A stretch of DNA of 58,789 nt from Deltaproteobacteria bacterium (lineage in GTDB: Bacteria; Desulfobacterota; Binatia; UBA9968), in NCBI GenBank assembly GCA_009692615.1, contig SHYW01000016.1:1-58789 (forward strand). Reading direction: 5' to 3'. Both the position numbers and the translations under genes were made by a program. Below the pieces are notes generated by a model. The model had not been told where the DNA came from. It saw only the letters and a program-made list of their open reading frames with translations, and searched no databases. Shown here one piece after another: positions 16,088-24,908 of this stretch (the first letter of the stretch is position 1; every line of letters starts with the position of its first letter).

Positions 16088-17356
16088 TTATTTCAACGCT
16101 TTTTGCCCAATGTCTTTGCGATAATGCATGCCGTCCCAGGAAATTTTTCTGACGGCGCCGTAAACATTGTCGACGGCGCTGGCGATATTTTTGCCACGGG
16201 CGGTGACCCCGAGGACGCGGCCGCCGGTGGTTAGCCAACGATCTTTATCTTTCGCCGTGCCGGCGTGAAAGACGAAGCCGTCGGACCAACTCTTTAAACT
16301 ATCGAGGCCGTGAATTTCTTTGCCTTTGTCGTAGGCGCCAGGATAACCATTGGCGGTTAAGACCACGCAGACCGCCGGCTCGTCGTGCCACTCGGCTGTT
16401 ACTTGGTTGAGTTTCCCGTCGATGGTCGCTTCGAGTAGGGGAATCAAATCACTTTTCAGCCGCATCATGATCGGTTGGCATTCGGGATCGCCGAAGCGGG
16501 CGTTGAATTCTATCACCTTCGGGCCATCTTTGGTGATCATCAAGCCGACGTAAAGCAGACCGCGGTAAAGAATGTTTTTTTGCTTCAAGCCAATGAGCAG
16601 CGGCGTCAAGACTTCGCGCAAAACTCGGTCATGGATTGCAGCCGTTACCACCGGTGCGGGCGAGTAGGCGCCCATGCCGCCGGTGTTAGATCCTTGGTCG
16701 TTGTCGAAGATTCGTTTGTGATCTTGCGACGTCGCTAATGGCAGAACATTGTCACCGTCTGTGAGCACCATGAACGAAGCCTCTTCACCGTCGAGAAATT
16801 CTTCGATGACGACTTTGTCGCCGGCATTGCCGAAGACTTTGCCGACGAGCATCTCATCGATGGCTGCTTCCGCTTCTTGTTTCATCGCACAGATCAGCAC
16901 ACCTTTGCCGGCGGCTAGGCCGTCGGCTTTGATCACGTAGGGGGATTTTTGCCGCGCTAAATATTGCTTCGCTGAAACCGCGTCGGTGAAAGTGCCGAAA
17001 GCGGCGGTGGGAATTCCGTTGACGCGGAGGATCTCTTTAGTGAACGCCTTGCTGCCTTCCAACTGCGCCGCGGCTTGGTTCGGTCCAAAAATTCTCAAGC
17101 CGCGCGATTCGAAAAGATCGACGATGCCGAGGGTGAGCGGCAACTCTGGGCCGACCACCGTGAGATCGATTTTTTCTCTTTCGGCGAAGTCGGCGAGCTG
17201 GTCGATTTGCTCAGGATTGATGGCGACGCATTCGGCAAGTTCGCCGATGGCCGCGCTGCCCGGCGCGCAGTAGATTTTCGTTACGCGCGGGCTTTGGCTC
17301 AACTTCCAGGCCAATGCATGTTCGCGGCCGCCGCCGCCGATGACGAGGATTTTCAT
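16088..17356 (-). CDS. purD: Phosphoribosylamine-glycine ligase PurD
   Basis: GAR synthetase, the second step of purine synthesis, an ATP-grasp enzyme of 422 residues. It begins MKILVIGGGGREHALAW and continues with VGPELPLTLGIVD, KADGLAAGKGVLIC, the SQDHKRIFDNDQGSNTGGMG segment, and EFNARFGDPECQ carrying magnesium ligands. It lies between purH and purE on the minus strand. An 82-base gap upstream holds a GTCAGTTG-type inverted repeat. Confidence 0.96.
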   Translation of the reverse strand: MKILVIGGGGREHALAWKLSQSPRVTKIYCAPGSAAIGELAECVAINPEQIDQLADFAEREKIDLTVVGPELPLTLGIVDLFESRGLRIFGPNQAAAQLEGSKAFTKEILRVNGIPTAAFGTFTDAVSAKQYLARQKSPYVIKADGLAAGKGVLICAMKQEAEAAIDEMLVGKVFGNAGDKVVIEEFLDGEEASFMVLTDGDNVLPLATSQDHKRIFDNDQGSNTGGMGAYSPAPVVTAAIHDRVLREVLTPLLIGLKQKNILYRGLLYVGLMITKDGPKVIEFNARFGDPECQPIMMRLKSDLIPLLEATIDGKLNQVTAEWHDEPAVCVVLTANGYPGAYDKGKEIHGLDSLKSWSDGFVFHAGTAKDKDRWLTTGGRVLGVTARGKNIASAVDNVYGAVRKISWDGMHYRKDIGQKALK

Positions 17357-17364
17357 GGCAAATA

Positions 17365-17432
17365 GGTGTCAGTTGTCAGTCGTCGGTTGTCAGAAAAAAA
17401 AGAAACTGGGAACTGACAACTAATAACTGGCA
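17365..17432. repeat. GTCAGTTG inverted repeat between purH and purD
   Basis: Tandem-like copies of TGTCAGT/TTGTCAG on the left, an A8 run, then ACTGACAACTAATAACTGGCAAC on the right, so the region can fold as a long imperfect hairpin. It lies between two co-directional genes and is probably a dispersed repeat rather than a terminator, since purD expression would be lost. It is too short and irregular for a CRISPR. Confidence 0.5.
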
Positions 17433-17438
17433 ACTTTT

Positions 17439-19013
17439 TTAATGTCTGAAATGCCTCATGCCGGTAAAGATCATGGCTATACCATGCTCATTCGCGGCCG
17501 CGATGACTTCGTCGTCTTTGATCGATCCGCCGGGTTGGATGATCGACTTGGCGCCGGCGTTGGCGGCTTCGTCGAGTCCGTCGCGGAACGGATAGAAGGC
17601 GTCCGACGCCACCGCCGAACCTTTGAGATCTAAACCGTGGGTGGCGGCGCGCAAGACTGCGATCTTGGTCGAATCGATGCGGCTCATCTGGCCGGCGCCG
17701 ACGCCGAGCACTTGATCCGGCGCGGCGAAGACGATGGTGTTCGATTTTACGTGGCGGCAAACCCGCCAGGCGAATTCAAGAGCACGATATTCGTCTGGCG
17801 TCGGCTTTCTCTCGGTGACGACTTTGCAGGCGCGCACGTCGACGTTACCGGTATCCCAATCTTGGATCAGCATGCCGCCGCGCACGCGGCGCAGATCGTA
17901 GCCGCCGGTTTGCGGCTGGCTCATGTCCAATTCTAAAAGCCGGATGTTGAGCAAGCGCTTGGCCGACGCCAATACGGCTTTCGCTTCCGGTGTGAAGCTC
18001 GGCGCAATGACGATTTCGAGAAAGATGTCTTTCAACTCTTTGGCGGTTTCTTCGTCCACCGGACGGTTGAAGGCGATGACGCCGCCGAAGATCGACACCG
18101 GATCGCAGGCTTTGGCTTTGCGAAACGAATCGGCCAGCGATTTGTTCGATAAGGCGACGCCGCAGGGATTGTTATGCTTGATCGCCACGGTGGCGATATC
18201 GGAGAATTCCAACACCGTGTTGAGGGCCGCGTCGGCGTCGAGAATATTATTGAACGAGAGTTCCTTGCCTTGAAACTGTTTGGCGCGCGAGATCGACGGG
18301 CCGTTGTCGCCCTTGGTGCCGTAGAACGCCGCGCTCTGGTGTGGGTTCTCGCCGTAGCGCATGTCTTGCAGCTTGCTGACTTGGATGTTGACGGTCTCGC
18401 CCCAGCGCTGCGGTTTCTTTTCTTGGTCCAACGACGAAAAGTAGTTGGAGATGGCGCCGTCATAGTGCGCGGTATGCTGGAACGCTTTGCAGAACAGCCG
18501 AAAATGGGTCGCTTGCGACAGCGAACCGCTGTTGGTTTTCAATTCGTTCACGATGGTATCGTAATCCACCGGATCGACGACCACGCCGACATGCTGATGA
18601 TTCTTGGCCGCGGCGCGCACCATGCTCGGGCCGCCGATGTCGATGTTCTCGACCACTTCTTCGAAGCTGGCGCCGCGCGCGACTGTCGCCTCAAATGGAT
18701 AAAGATTGACAACCACCAAGTCGATCGGCTTGATGCCGTGCTCTTTCATCTTCGCGACATGTTCGGGATTGTCGCGCAGCGCGAGGATGCCGCCGTGAAT
18801 TTTCGGATGCAAAGTTTTCACCCGGCCGTCCATCATTTCCGGAAAGCCGGTGAGCTCGGAGACGTCTTTAACGGGAATTTTATTGTCGCGCAAAAGCGAT
18901 GCGGTGCCGCCGGTGGAAACCAGTTCGATGCCCATTTGCGCCAAAGCGCGGGAAAACTCGACAATGCCTTGCTTGTCGGAAACGCTGATCAGCGCTCTTT
19001 CGATTCTACCCAC
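17439..19013 (-). CDS. purH: Bifunctional AICAR formyltransferase/IMP cyclohydrolase PurH
   Basis: PurH performs the last two steps of IMP synthesis. The N-terminal cyclohydrolase domain starts [13 protein letters not shown] and includes [11 protein letters not shown] and [15 protein letters not shown]. The C-terminal transformylase domain holds the active-site KHNNPCGVA and the later [13 protein letters not shown] start it at GTG 19013, because AGAAGGAG sits 8 bases upstream. The longer frame to 19103 would overlap alr and has no ribosome site. The product is 524 residues, standard for the family. It follows alr by 14 bases. Confidence 0.95.
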   Translation of the reverse strand: MGRIERALISVSDKQGIVEFSRALAQMGIELVSTGGTASLLRDNKIPVKDVSELTGFPEMMDGRVKTLHPKIHGGILALRDNPEHVAKMKEHGIKPIDLVVVNLYPFEATVARGASFEEVVENIDIGGPSMVRAAAKNHQHVGVVVDPVDYDTIVNELKTNSGSLSQATHFRLFCKAFQHTAHYDGAISNYFSSLDQEKKPQRWGETVNIQVSKLQDMRYGENPHQSAAFYGTKGDNGPSISRAKQFQGKELSFNNILDADAALNTVLEFSDIATVAIKHNNPCGVALSNKSLADSFRKAKACDPVSIFGGVIAFNRPVDEETAKELKDIFLEIVIAPSFTPEAKAVLASAKRLLNIRLLELDMSQPQTGGYDLRRVRGGMLIQDWDTGNVDVRACKVVTERKPTPDEYRALEFAWRVCRHVKSNTIVFAAPDQVLGVGAGQMSRIDSTKIAVLRAATHGLDLKGSAVASDAFYPFRDGLDEAANAGAKSIIQPGGSIKDDEVIAAANEHGIAMIFTGMRHFRH

Positions 19014-19027
19014 TGCTGGTACTCCTT

Positions 19028-20161
19028 CTACTGATTGATGTGAATTCGGGGAACTCGAGCACCGATGGAAGTGAAGATCTCGTACGAGATTGTGTCTGCC
19101 CAAGCGGCCATCTCGTCGGCGGAAATTTCTCCGCCGCCTTGACGGCCAAGGAGAACGACCTCATCTCCCTGTTGGACATTTCGTATATCGGTTACATCGA
19201 CGGTAGTCAAATCCATGCTCACGCGGCCGACTACTGGAACGCGTTTGCCGCGCACCAACACTTGGGCGCGATTGGATAACAATCGCCGATAGCCGTCGGC
19301 ATATCCGACAGGCAAGGTTGCGATCAGGCTATTTCGTTTGGTCACGAACGTTCGGCCATAGCCGATGCTCGTGCCAATCGGCGCGCGCTTCAACTGAATG
19401 ATGCGCGTCTTCCAGGCGAGCACCGGCTTCAAGCTGATCTGTTTTTTCAAATTCGCCGCCGGATACATGCCGTAAAGAATCAGGCCCGGCCGAACCATGG
19501 AAAAATTTGCCGCGGGCGTGGTGATCAGGGCGGCGCTCTTCGACATGTGGGCTGGCGCTTGCACGATACCGACCTCGTTCAGCCGGTCGAGCACGCGCTG
19601 AAAAGTTTTCAATTGCTTCGCTGCGTATTTTTCGTTGGCGCTTTCGGCTTCGGAGAAATGGGAAAAGACGCCGGCGAGCTTTAACGCTTTCAGTTTCGCG
19701 AGCGTCGTTAACCAGGCCTCGATTTCAGCGCTGGGAAAACCGATGCGCCCCATGCCGGTGTCGACTTCAAGTTGGAAGTTGAGCTTAATTTTGCGCCGCC
19801 TGGCCTTGCGCTCGAAGGCTGTGAGTGTGGCGCTATCGTGCAGTACCGGCGTAAGTTTGTATTCTAACAATTCGTCGAGCTGTTCGACGTAGGCGCCGGC
19901 GAGTACCAAGATCGGCTGCTTGATGCGGCTATCTCGCAGCTCGATGCCTTCTTCGACGGTGGCGACCCCGAAAGCATCGCTTCCCGATTTGGCTAGAGTT
20001 CGCGCCACTGCGACCGCGCCATGGCCATAGGCGTTGGCCTTCACCATGGAGAGAATTTTTACCCGTGGGCCGATCTTTTTTTGGATCTGGCGCAGATTCC
20101 AGCGCAGCGCCGCGTGGTCGATGTCGCTGCGAGTCGGGCGGCCTTTAAGAAACTTGGTCAT
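19028..20161 (-). CDS. alr: Alanine racemase
   Basis: A PLP enzyme that makes D-alanine for peptidoglycan. In the 377-residue product the PLP lysine is K41 in MVKANAYGHG. The glycine-rich phosphate loop follows VDTGMGRIGF, the second catalytic base tyrosine is in GTSIGYGRTF, and the C-terminal beta domain has VGRVSMDLTTVDV. It sits 31 bases downstream of the tRNA-binding-domain gene and 14 bases upstream of purH, in one minus-strand run. Confidence 0.96.
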   Translation of the reverse strand: MTKFLKGRPTRSDIDHAALRWNLRQIQKKIGPRVKILSMVKANAYGHGAVAVARTLAKSGSDAFGVATVEEGIELRDSRIKQPILVLAGAYVEQLDELLEYKLTPVLHDSATLTAFERKARRRKIKLNFQLEVDTGMGRIGFPSAEIEAWLTTLAKLKALKLAGVFSHFSEAESANEKYAAKQLKTFQRVLDRLNEVGIVQAPAHMSKSAALITTPAANFSMVRPGLILYGMYPAANLKKQISLKPVLAWKTRIIQLKRAPIGTSIGYGRTFVTKRNSLIATLPVGYADGYRRLLSNRAQVLVRGKRVPVVGRVSMDLTTVDVTDIRNVQQGDEVVLLGRQGGGEISADEMAAWADTISYEIFTSIGARVPRIHINQ

Positions 20162-20192
20162 TAAAAAACTGCGACGAAAGATATTTGAATTG

Positions 20193-20537
20193 CTATTTGA
20201 CTTGGGCGCCGGCCTGCACCGACTTTTCCGGCGTCATGATAATCACGCGGCCGTCGTCGGAGGCCGCCAGCAGCATGCCTTGGCTTTCCATGCCGCGCAG
20301 TTTAGCGGTTTCCAGATTGGTGACGACGACGATCTGCTTGCCGACCAGCTCTTCCGGCGTGTAGCTGTTGCGGATGCCGGCGCAGATCTGGCGCTGCTCG
20401 CCGCCGAGATCGATCTGCAGGACCATCAAGCGATCGGCGTTCGGATGGGGCTCCGCCGCTTTGATGGTCGCGACCTTGAGGGCGATCTTGCGAAAGTCGT
20501 CGATGGAGATTTTTGCCGGGATTGCTTCAGCTTCCAT
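20193..20537 (-). CDS. Stand-alone MetRS-type tRNA-binding domain (Trbp111/CsaA-like)
   Basis: A 114-residue OB-fold protein equivalent to the C-terminal dimerisation and tRNA-binding domain of many bacterial methionyl-tRNA synthetases. Recognisable parts are ISIDDFRKIALKVATI, PHPNADRLMVLQIDLG, ICAGI, VVVTNLETAKLRGMESQGM and LAASD. The MetRS gene in this window (49347-50879) lacks this domain, so this is its probable partner in trans. The gene is first in the run with alr and pur genes. It is complete, with no sign of being a fragment of a larger gene. Confidence 0.88.
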   Translation of the reverse strand: MEAEAIPAKISIDDFRKIALKVATIKAAEPHPNADRLMVLQIDLGGEQRQICAGIRNSYTPEELVGKQIVVVTNLETAKLRGMESQGMLLAASDDGRVIIMTPEKSVQAGAQVK

Positions 20538-20691
20538 GCCGTAGAAATATCAGAACTGCCGCGGCAAAAAAAGCCGCAGGAAGGCGAGCGCGAGATTTTC
20601 CACTTGTCAGTTTTCTTGGTGAATTGCCGAAGTGGCTGCTTTATGGGGAAAGAGTTTTTCACCACGAAGGACGCGGAGGTAGGAGCGACCC

Positions 20692-20767
20692 GTAGGATGT
20701 GGTGAGTCCGCGAACCGCATCGGGGTGCTGACCAACGATGCGGTTCCCTTTGGTCACCGCATCCTAC
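20692..20767. repeat. Long GTAGGATG palindromic repeat
   Basis: Outer arms GTAGGATG-T-GGTGA and TCACC-G-CATCCTAC pair with one mismatch. Inner arms GAACCGCATCG and CGATGCGGTTC also pair, giving a 76-base interrupted palindrome. This GTAGGATGCGGTGAG type of element is a common dispersed repeat in bacterial genomes, probably non-autonomous. No open frame crosses it. Confidence 0.65.
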
Positions 20768-20816
20768 AAAGCCAAGCCCCATATTTTCGTCCGAGAGTAT
20801 TGTAGGTTTTTGTAGG

Positions 20817-20834
20817 GGCGAAAAATTTTTCGCC
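20817..20834. repeat. Perfect 18-base palindrome
   Basis: GGCGAAAAATTTTTCGCC, just beyond the C-terminal end of the methyltransferase gene (stop at 20849 on the minus strand). Read on the minus strand it has no T-run after the stem, so it is not a typical terminator. It is preceded by TGTAGGG, the edge of another dispersed hairpin family. Confidence 0.5.
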
Positions 20835-20848
20835 GCTCTTTCGTTCGG

Positions 20849-22078
20849 TCACGGTTCGTTGGCAGTGAGGCGCCACAGCGAAGTGACTTCGGCGGCGCGG
20901 GCGAAGTGCAGCGGATCATTTATATCCGCCGCCTTGGGATGGCGCGGTTTGATGTCGCTGCGACCGACGACTTTCAAGCCGGCGGTTGCGAACGCGGCCA
21001 GCAATTCACCTCGCGAACGTAAACCGAGATGCTCCGCCAAGTCAGACAAGATCAACCAAGCCTCACCGTTCGGTACGAGGTGTGCTAACACGCCATTCAA
21101 GAATCCAAGCAACATGCGGCTGTCCTCGTCGTAAACGTTGGCGTCGATGGGCGAACTTGGGCGCGCCGGCAGCCACGGTGGGTTGCACAGGATCAATGAG
21201 GCGCGTCCATCGGGAAAAAGATTTGCGTGTTCTACTTGCACATGGTTGGTGACGCCGAGCCTGGCAAAATTTTCGCGCGCGCAGGCGAGAGCGCGCGGGT
21301 CGCGATCGGTGGCGATTATTTTTTCAATGTGTCGACGCACAAGCACGGCGGCGAGCACGCCAGTGCCCGTGCCAATGTCGAAGGCGATAAATGGCTCCTG
21401 TCCGGTGCGCGGTATCGGGGCCGTGGCGACAAGGCTCACGTATTCCCCGCGAAGCGGCGAGAAGACCCCATAGTGCGGATGAATGCAGTGGTTCGGTGCG
21501 GCGCCAAGCTCGGCAATCTCGACGCCGTTCTTGCGCCATTCGCTGGCGCTGATCATTCCCAGTAGGTCGCGCAAGGACGCCAACGAATCGCCCAGAGCTT
21601 CGTTCGCTGCGCCCCACGCTTCGGCGCAGGCTTGACGCGCATCGGGAGCACGGCGGAGCGCGATAGAATAGTCTGGGTTGAACGGAATCAGCAGCGAGCC
21701 CAACAACCGCGCCCGCTGCGACTGGGCCAGACGATGGTGGTGAAACATTTCAGCAGGGGAAAGCGCGTCGGTCGATTGCTTGCTGGTTTTTCGCTGCTTG
21801 CGCGCGGGCGTTTTGTCGATGCGCCGCACTAGCGCTTGCAGCAGCAACTTGGCGTTGTGAAAATCGCCGCGCCAGAGCAACGCCGTGCCTTCACAGGCGA
21901 GCCGATAAGCAGCGTCCGCGGTGGTGCCGTCGTCAGCCAACGCGACCCGCTTGGGCGGTGGCGCACCGCGCTCCGAGCGCCACAGCGCTGAACAGTTCTT
22001 GCCGGCTTCCGTCCAATGGATGAGCGGTAGTGGGCTGGCGATGTTTTCGTTACTGACTTGGCAAGGTGACATTGGCAT
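20849..22078 (-). CDS. Class I SAM-dependent methyltransferase with NPPW motif
   Basis: A 409-residue protein. The C-terminal half (about 215-390) is a class I methyltransferase: SAM loop FDIGTGTGVLA, acidic loop ATDRDPRALACARENF, and catalytic-type NPPW in LILCNPPWLPA. NPP[YFW] motifs mark enzymes that methylate planar nitrogens, such as HemK/PrmC and RlmF-type enzymes, so the substrate may be a glutamine amide or an adenine. The N-terminal 200 residues are helical and contain SPAEMFHHHRLAQSQRARLLG; I do not assign them. It stands alone, with repeats downstream and a low-GC island upstream. Confidence 0.8.
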   Translation of the reverse strand: MPMSPCQVSNENIASPLPLIHWTEAGKNCSALWRSERGAPPPKRVALADDGTTADAAYRLACEGTALLWRGDFHNAKLLLQALVRRIDKTPARKQRKTSKQSTDALSPAEMFHHHRLAQSQRARLLGSLLIPFNPDYSIALRRAPDARQACAEAWGAANEALGDSLASLRDLLGMISASEWRKNGVEIAELGAAPNHCIHPHYGVFSPLRGEYVSLVATAPIPRTGQEPFIAFDIGTGTGVLAAVLVRRHIEKIIATDRDPRALACARENFARLGVTNHVQVEHANLFPDGRASLILCNPPWLPARPSSPIDANVYDEDSRMLLGFLNGVLAHLVPNGEAWLILSDLAEHLGLRSRGELLAAFATAGLKVVGRSDIKPRHPKAADINDPLHFARAAEVTSLWRLTANEP

Positions 22079-22411
22079 CGGCTTGTTAAGTTGGATCAGG
22101 CGATCAGGTCACTTTTGAGTATCGACTATTTCACTCACTCGCGAAATAGCTGCTGTTCCAATTGTTCCGATCTACTTCGCACGGCGATCCGCCGTAAAGG
22201 TGCAACGTTTATCTCCCGAATGGCTTTTCAGATTGTTGCGCCGGAAAACTTGAACAAGCGACATTAAAAATTAGTATGGTATGCCCGGAATCCCGGCGCG
22301 GTCAGTACAGTGGCGAAGTCCCTGGGGCGCGTTCAGGCGAATATTGGGACGATGCTGTCTCGGTTCTCGGCGCGGCGGACGGGGAGAAGAAGTTTATAGA
22401 TTGTAAAGATT
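22079..22411. other. Intergenic region at the left edge of a low-GC island
   Basis: No gene is supported in this 333-base stretch. It carries the left copy (22116-22135, TGAGTATCGACTATTTCACT) of an imperfect direct repeat whose partner is at 23315-23335. Base composition drops from the surrounding level toward the island genes. Confidence 0.4.
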
Positions 22412-22624
22412 GTGATGTCTGACCCCATTGCTACTACTTGCAAATGGAAATTTGAAGGAACTATATCAGCGAAGGACGGTGGTGATTGGTTTAATTTTAA
22501 CGAGGGTGACAGAGTTTGGTACAAAGAATGGACTGTCACGGCGCTCCGAAATATACCTTGGGCACAGCCGTACTGGGTTTGGATAGTTGGGTCTAGGAGT
22601 GTTAGCGATAGTGGGACATGGTGA
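22412..22624 (+). CDS. Small hypothetical protein of the island
   Basis: A 70-residue frame starting GTG 22412 or ATG 22415. It is aromatic-rich (several Trp, including WFNFNEGDRVWYKEW and WAQPYWVWIVG) with no signal peptide. I recognise no family, and the ribosome site is weak. It ends 8 bases before the lipoprotein-like gene on the same strand, suggesting a two-gene unit. Codon use and GC are unlike neighbouring genes, as expected for transferred DNA. Confidence 0.4.
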   Translation: MMSDPIATTCKWKFEGTISAKDGGDWFNFNEGDRVWYKEWTVTALRNIPWAQPYWVWIVGSRSVSDSGTW

Positions 22625-22632
22625 GGTGATTA

Positions 22633-23206
22633 GTGATTGTGAAGCGTGATGCTATCAAAACCGCGGTCCAGTTATCTTCTTTGCTTGTCTTCCTGACCGC
22701 GTTAGCAGGCTGCCAGGACAAGGGGACGGCACCCTGGCGGCTAGATGCAAAGTACTCACATTACCTTACTTCGTTTGCGTCAACCTATAAGACCATCACG
22801 GGACACGGCAGTGCTAGTACGGTTGACGGCATGCTAATCTATAAGATTGTAGATGAGCACAATAGAATGTTTAGTCTTGATGATCTTTTTGATCGTGACA
22901 TTCTGTATGAGAGCCGTGACTAAGGAATTCATCCGGAAGTTTTTGGAAGCTACACAAGACGATGTCAAGCCTATTCCTTATGAAGCATGCCAAATTGATT
23001 GGAGCGAAGCCGCATATCACGTGATTCTGCTCGACAATACGTTTATGAGAGCAGGTTACTTCCTATTTAGGACGTGTAAAAACGCGGACTACGGAACTGT
23101 GTTTACCATGCGCGACACTAGTTATCGTACGAAGTCGTTACTTCCATTGATTAGGGCAATCGACCCAGTGTTGCATCACGCCCCGCCGCCGCCAGCCGCA
23201 CGTTAG
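22633..23206 (+). pseudogene. Lipoprotein-like gene, apparently frameshifted
   Basis: The first frame (GTG 22633 to 22923, 96 residues) has a signal peptide with lipobox LAGC and a mature part. A second frame continues from about 22910 to 23206 (KEFIRKFLEATQDDV onward) with no good start or ribosome site. Read together with a one-base shift near 22915 they give one lipoprotein of about 190 residues. I recognise no family. Either a real frameshift or a sequencing error fits. The region is lower in GC than its surroundings. Two independent overlapping genes are the less likely alternative. Confidence 0.5.
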
Positions 23207-23452
23207 CTGGCAGGTCAATGAGGCCAGAGCGCCCCCTTTCTTTTTCTCGCCCAGGCGGTGATCTTTCGGTAGCGCGCCCCGGTTTTCGTTTCATTCGGGG
23301 ATTGGGGTCTGGCCTGAGTATTGACTTATTTCACTTCAGCAACGGATCTTACGGATTGAGAGACTAGAAAGTTTAGGAACTCGAATGCGATTTTTATTAC
23401 TCGACAACAAAACTTTTTAAAAAAAATGCCACACGATCAGGAGGTAGCAATC

Positions 23453-23629
23453 ATGTTCGCTAACCACAACACCGAAGCCCGCAGCGCGTTCATCGCCGTA
23501 ACCATCGCCGCGCTGCTCATCGCCTTCTCCCCCAACCTCCACGCCCAGTCCCCGCTCACCGTCCAGCCGTCGACCGGCAGAGTGGGAGTCGGACCCGCCG
23601 GTGCTAACTCGCCCGGCAGTAAAAAATAA
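23453..23629 (+). CDS. Small secreted peptide (58 residues)
   Basis: A strong AGGAGG site lies upstream of ATG 23453. A clear signal peptide (about 1-32, ending LHAQS) leaves a mature part of only about 26 residues, SPLTVQPSTGRVGVG plus a Gly/Ser/Lys tail. TVQPSTGRVGVG resembles the opening of large phage-tail-fibre-like or adhesin repeats (TVQPSTGNVGIGTT type). The gene may be the 5' remnant of such a protein, or a genuine small secreted peptide. It sits 64 bases upstream of the rubrerythrin gene with its own promoter-like sequence between. Confidence 0.6.
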   Translation: MFANHNTEARSAFIAVTIAALLIAFSPNLHAQSPLTVQPSTGRVGVGPAGANSPGSKK

Positions 23630-23638
23630 TTTCCTTTC

Positions 23639-23667
23639 TTGACACGATCTTGGTGGTCTCATATTAC
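23639..23667 (+). promoter_or_regulatory. Candidate sigma-70 promoter of rubrerythrin
   Basis: TTGACA, a 17-base spacer, then TATTAC, ending 26 bases before the ATG at 23694. The -35 is perfect and the -10 moderate. An AAGGAGG ribosome site follows at about 23681. Confidence 0.55.
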
Positions 23668-23693
23668 TAACCATTATTAATAAGGAGGGGCTT

Positions 23694-24119
23694 ATGGCAA
23701 AGAGTTTAGCGGGCACACAGAGTCATGAAAATTTAAAGGGCGCATTTGCTGGCGAGTCGCAGGCGAACCGGCGTTACCTTTATTTCGCACGTGTGGCGGA
23801 TATCGAAGGTTATCCCGATGTCGGCGGTTTGTTCCGCGATACTTCGGAAGCGGAGACCGGCCACGCCTTCGGTCATCTCGACTTTCTCAAAGAGGTCGGC
23901 GATCCGTGCACCGGCGTGGCGATCGGCACCACGGCGAAAAATTTAAAATCCGCCGTCGAAGGCGAGACCTACGAATACACGGAAATGTATCCGGGCTTCG
24001 CCAAAACCGCGCGGGATGAAGGTCTGCCGGAATTGGCCGAATGGTTCGAAACGCTGGCCAAGGCGGAAAAGTCCCACGCCGGCAGATTCGCCAAGGGACT
24101 CGATACCCTCGGCAGCTGA
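23694..24119 (+). CDS. Rubrerythrin-family di-iron protein
   Basis: A 141-residue four-helix di-iron protein without a rubredoxin domain. Likely iron ligands are E21, E54 with H57, E91, E94, and E125 with H128, in the expected spacing of two ExxH-type pairs. Rubrerythrins reduce peroxide in the cytosol of anaerobes and microaerophiles. The strong ribosome site and promoter suggest good expression. DUF3501 follows after 82 bases, a known neighbour pairing in proteobacteria. Confidence 0.9.
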   Translation: MAKSLAGTQSHENLKGAFAGESQANRRYLYFARVADIEGYPDVGGLFRDTSEAETGHAFGHLDFLKEVGDPCTGVAIGTTAKNLKSAVEGETYEYTEMYPGFAKTARDEGLPELAEWFETLAKAEKSHAGRFAKGLDTLGS

Positions 24120-24201
24120 TCCGACGTTCACTTCCATCATTAGCCGGCGGAGGAGGCGAGACGGCTCGTCTTTTCCGCCGCGGCGTTTTTGGCGACTGGC
24201 A

Positions 24202-24777
24202 ATGAAAAAAATCGTTCTCGACGACATCTTGGGTTTTATCGCCTATGAAAAGGTGCGCCAAGAATTTCGCCAGGAGATCATCGAAAAGAAAAAACTTCGG
24301 CGGGTGGCGGTGGGCGATAAAGTGTCGTTGGTTTTCGAAAACCGCGACACGGTGATTTTTCAGATCCAAGAAATGTTGCGCGCCGAGCGGATCGGCGACT
24401 TGGACAAGATTCGCGAGGAGATCGCGGTTTACAATGAACTTATTCCCAAACCCGGCGAACTCAGCGCGACGATGTTTTTGGAGATCGAGGATCAATCTCA
24501 TTTGCGCGACGATTTGCTAAAATTTTTGGGCATCGACGAAGCGCTGAGTCTGCTTGTCGGTGCGCATTCCATTGCCGGCCAATTCGAAGAGGGGCGGAGC
24601 AAGGAAGACAAGATCAGCGCCGTACAGTATGTGCGCTTTCCGTTTAGCGCCGAGGCGAAGCAAGAATTCATCCGCGGTGGGCGCGCCGAGTTAGCTATCG
24701 ATCTGGCCGCCTATCGAGCGCGCGTTGCGCTCAGCGCCGCTACCCAAGCATCATTGGCGGAAGATTTAGCAGACTAA
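24202..24777 (+). CDS. DUF3501 family protein
   Basis: A 191-residue protein matching DUF3501: the opening KKIVLDDILGFIAYEKVR, then KLRRVAVGDKVSLVFENRDTV, and IQEMLRAERIGDLDKI. The function is unknown, but the family is regularly found beside rubrerythrin and iron-sulfur oxidoreductase genes, suggesting a role in oxidative stress. I use ATG 24202; the frame is open further upstream but has no match there. Confidence 0.85.
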   Translation: MKKIVLDDILGFIAYEKVRQEFRQEIIEKKKLRRVAVGDKVSLVFENRDTVIFQIQEMLRAERIGDLDKIREEIAVYNELIPKPGELSATMFLEIEDQSHLRDDLLKFLGIDEALSLLVGAHSIAGQFEEGRSKEDKISAVQYVRFPFSAEAKQEFIRGGRAELAIDLAAYRARVALSAATQASLAEDLAD

Positions 24778-24908
24778 GGCCGCCCCTCTTCAATTCGAGA
24801 TCGTCGCCATCTGCGACGACTCCATTCTAGCTCCCAGCGATTGTTGTAATCGCGCCAGGGCGGCGTTAAGCTCGGGCCAATTTCGCCGTCGGTGAGCGAG
24901 GAGGCAAG

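Larger units (their letters stand above)
20538..20848. other. Repeat-rich intergenic region
   Basis: A 311-base stretch with no gene I can support. It contains a CACCACGAAGGACGCGGAG motif (20660-20678), the GTAGGATG palindrome (20692-20767) and a GGCGAAAAATTTTTCGCC palindrome (20817-20834). Confidence 0.5.

Noticed and set aside
17365-17432. Repeated GTCAGTTG units as a CRISPR array
   Set aside because: Units are too short and irregular, there are no regular spacers and no cas genes are nearby.
18174-19034. 286-codon plus-strand frame opposite purH
   Set aside because: It lies wholly antisense to a clear purH and has no family features; long antisense frames are expected in GC-rich DNA.
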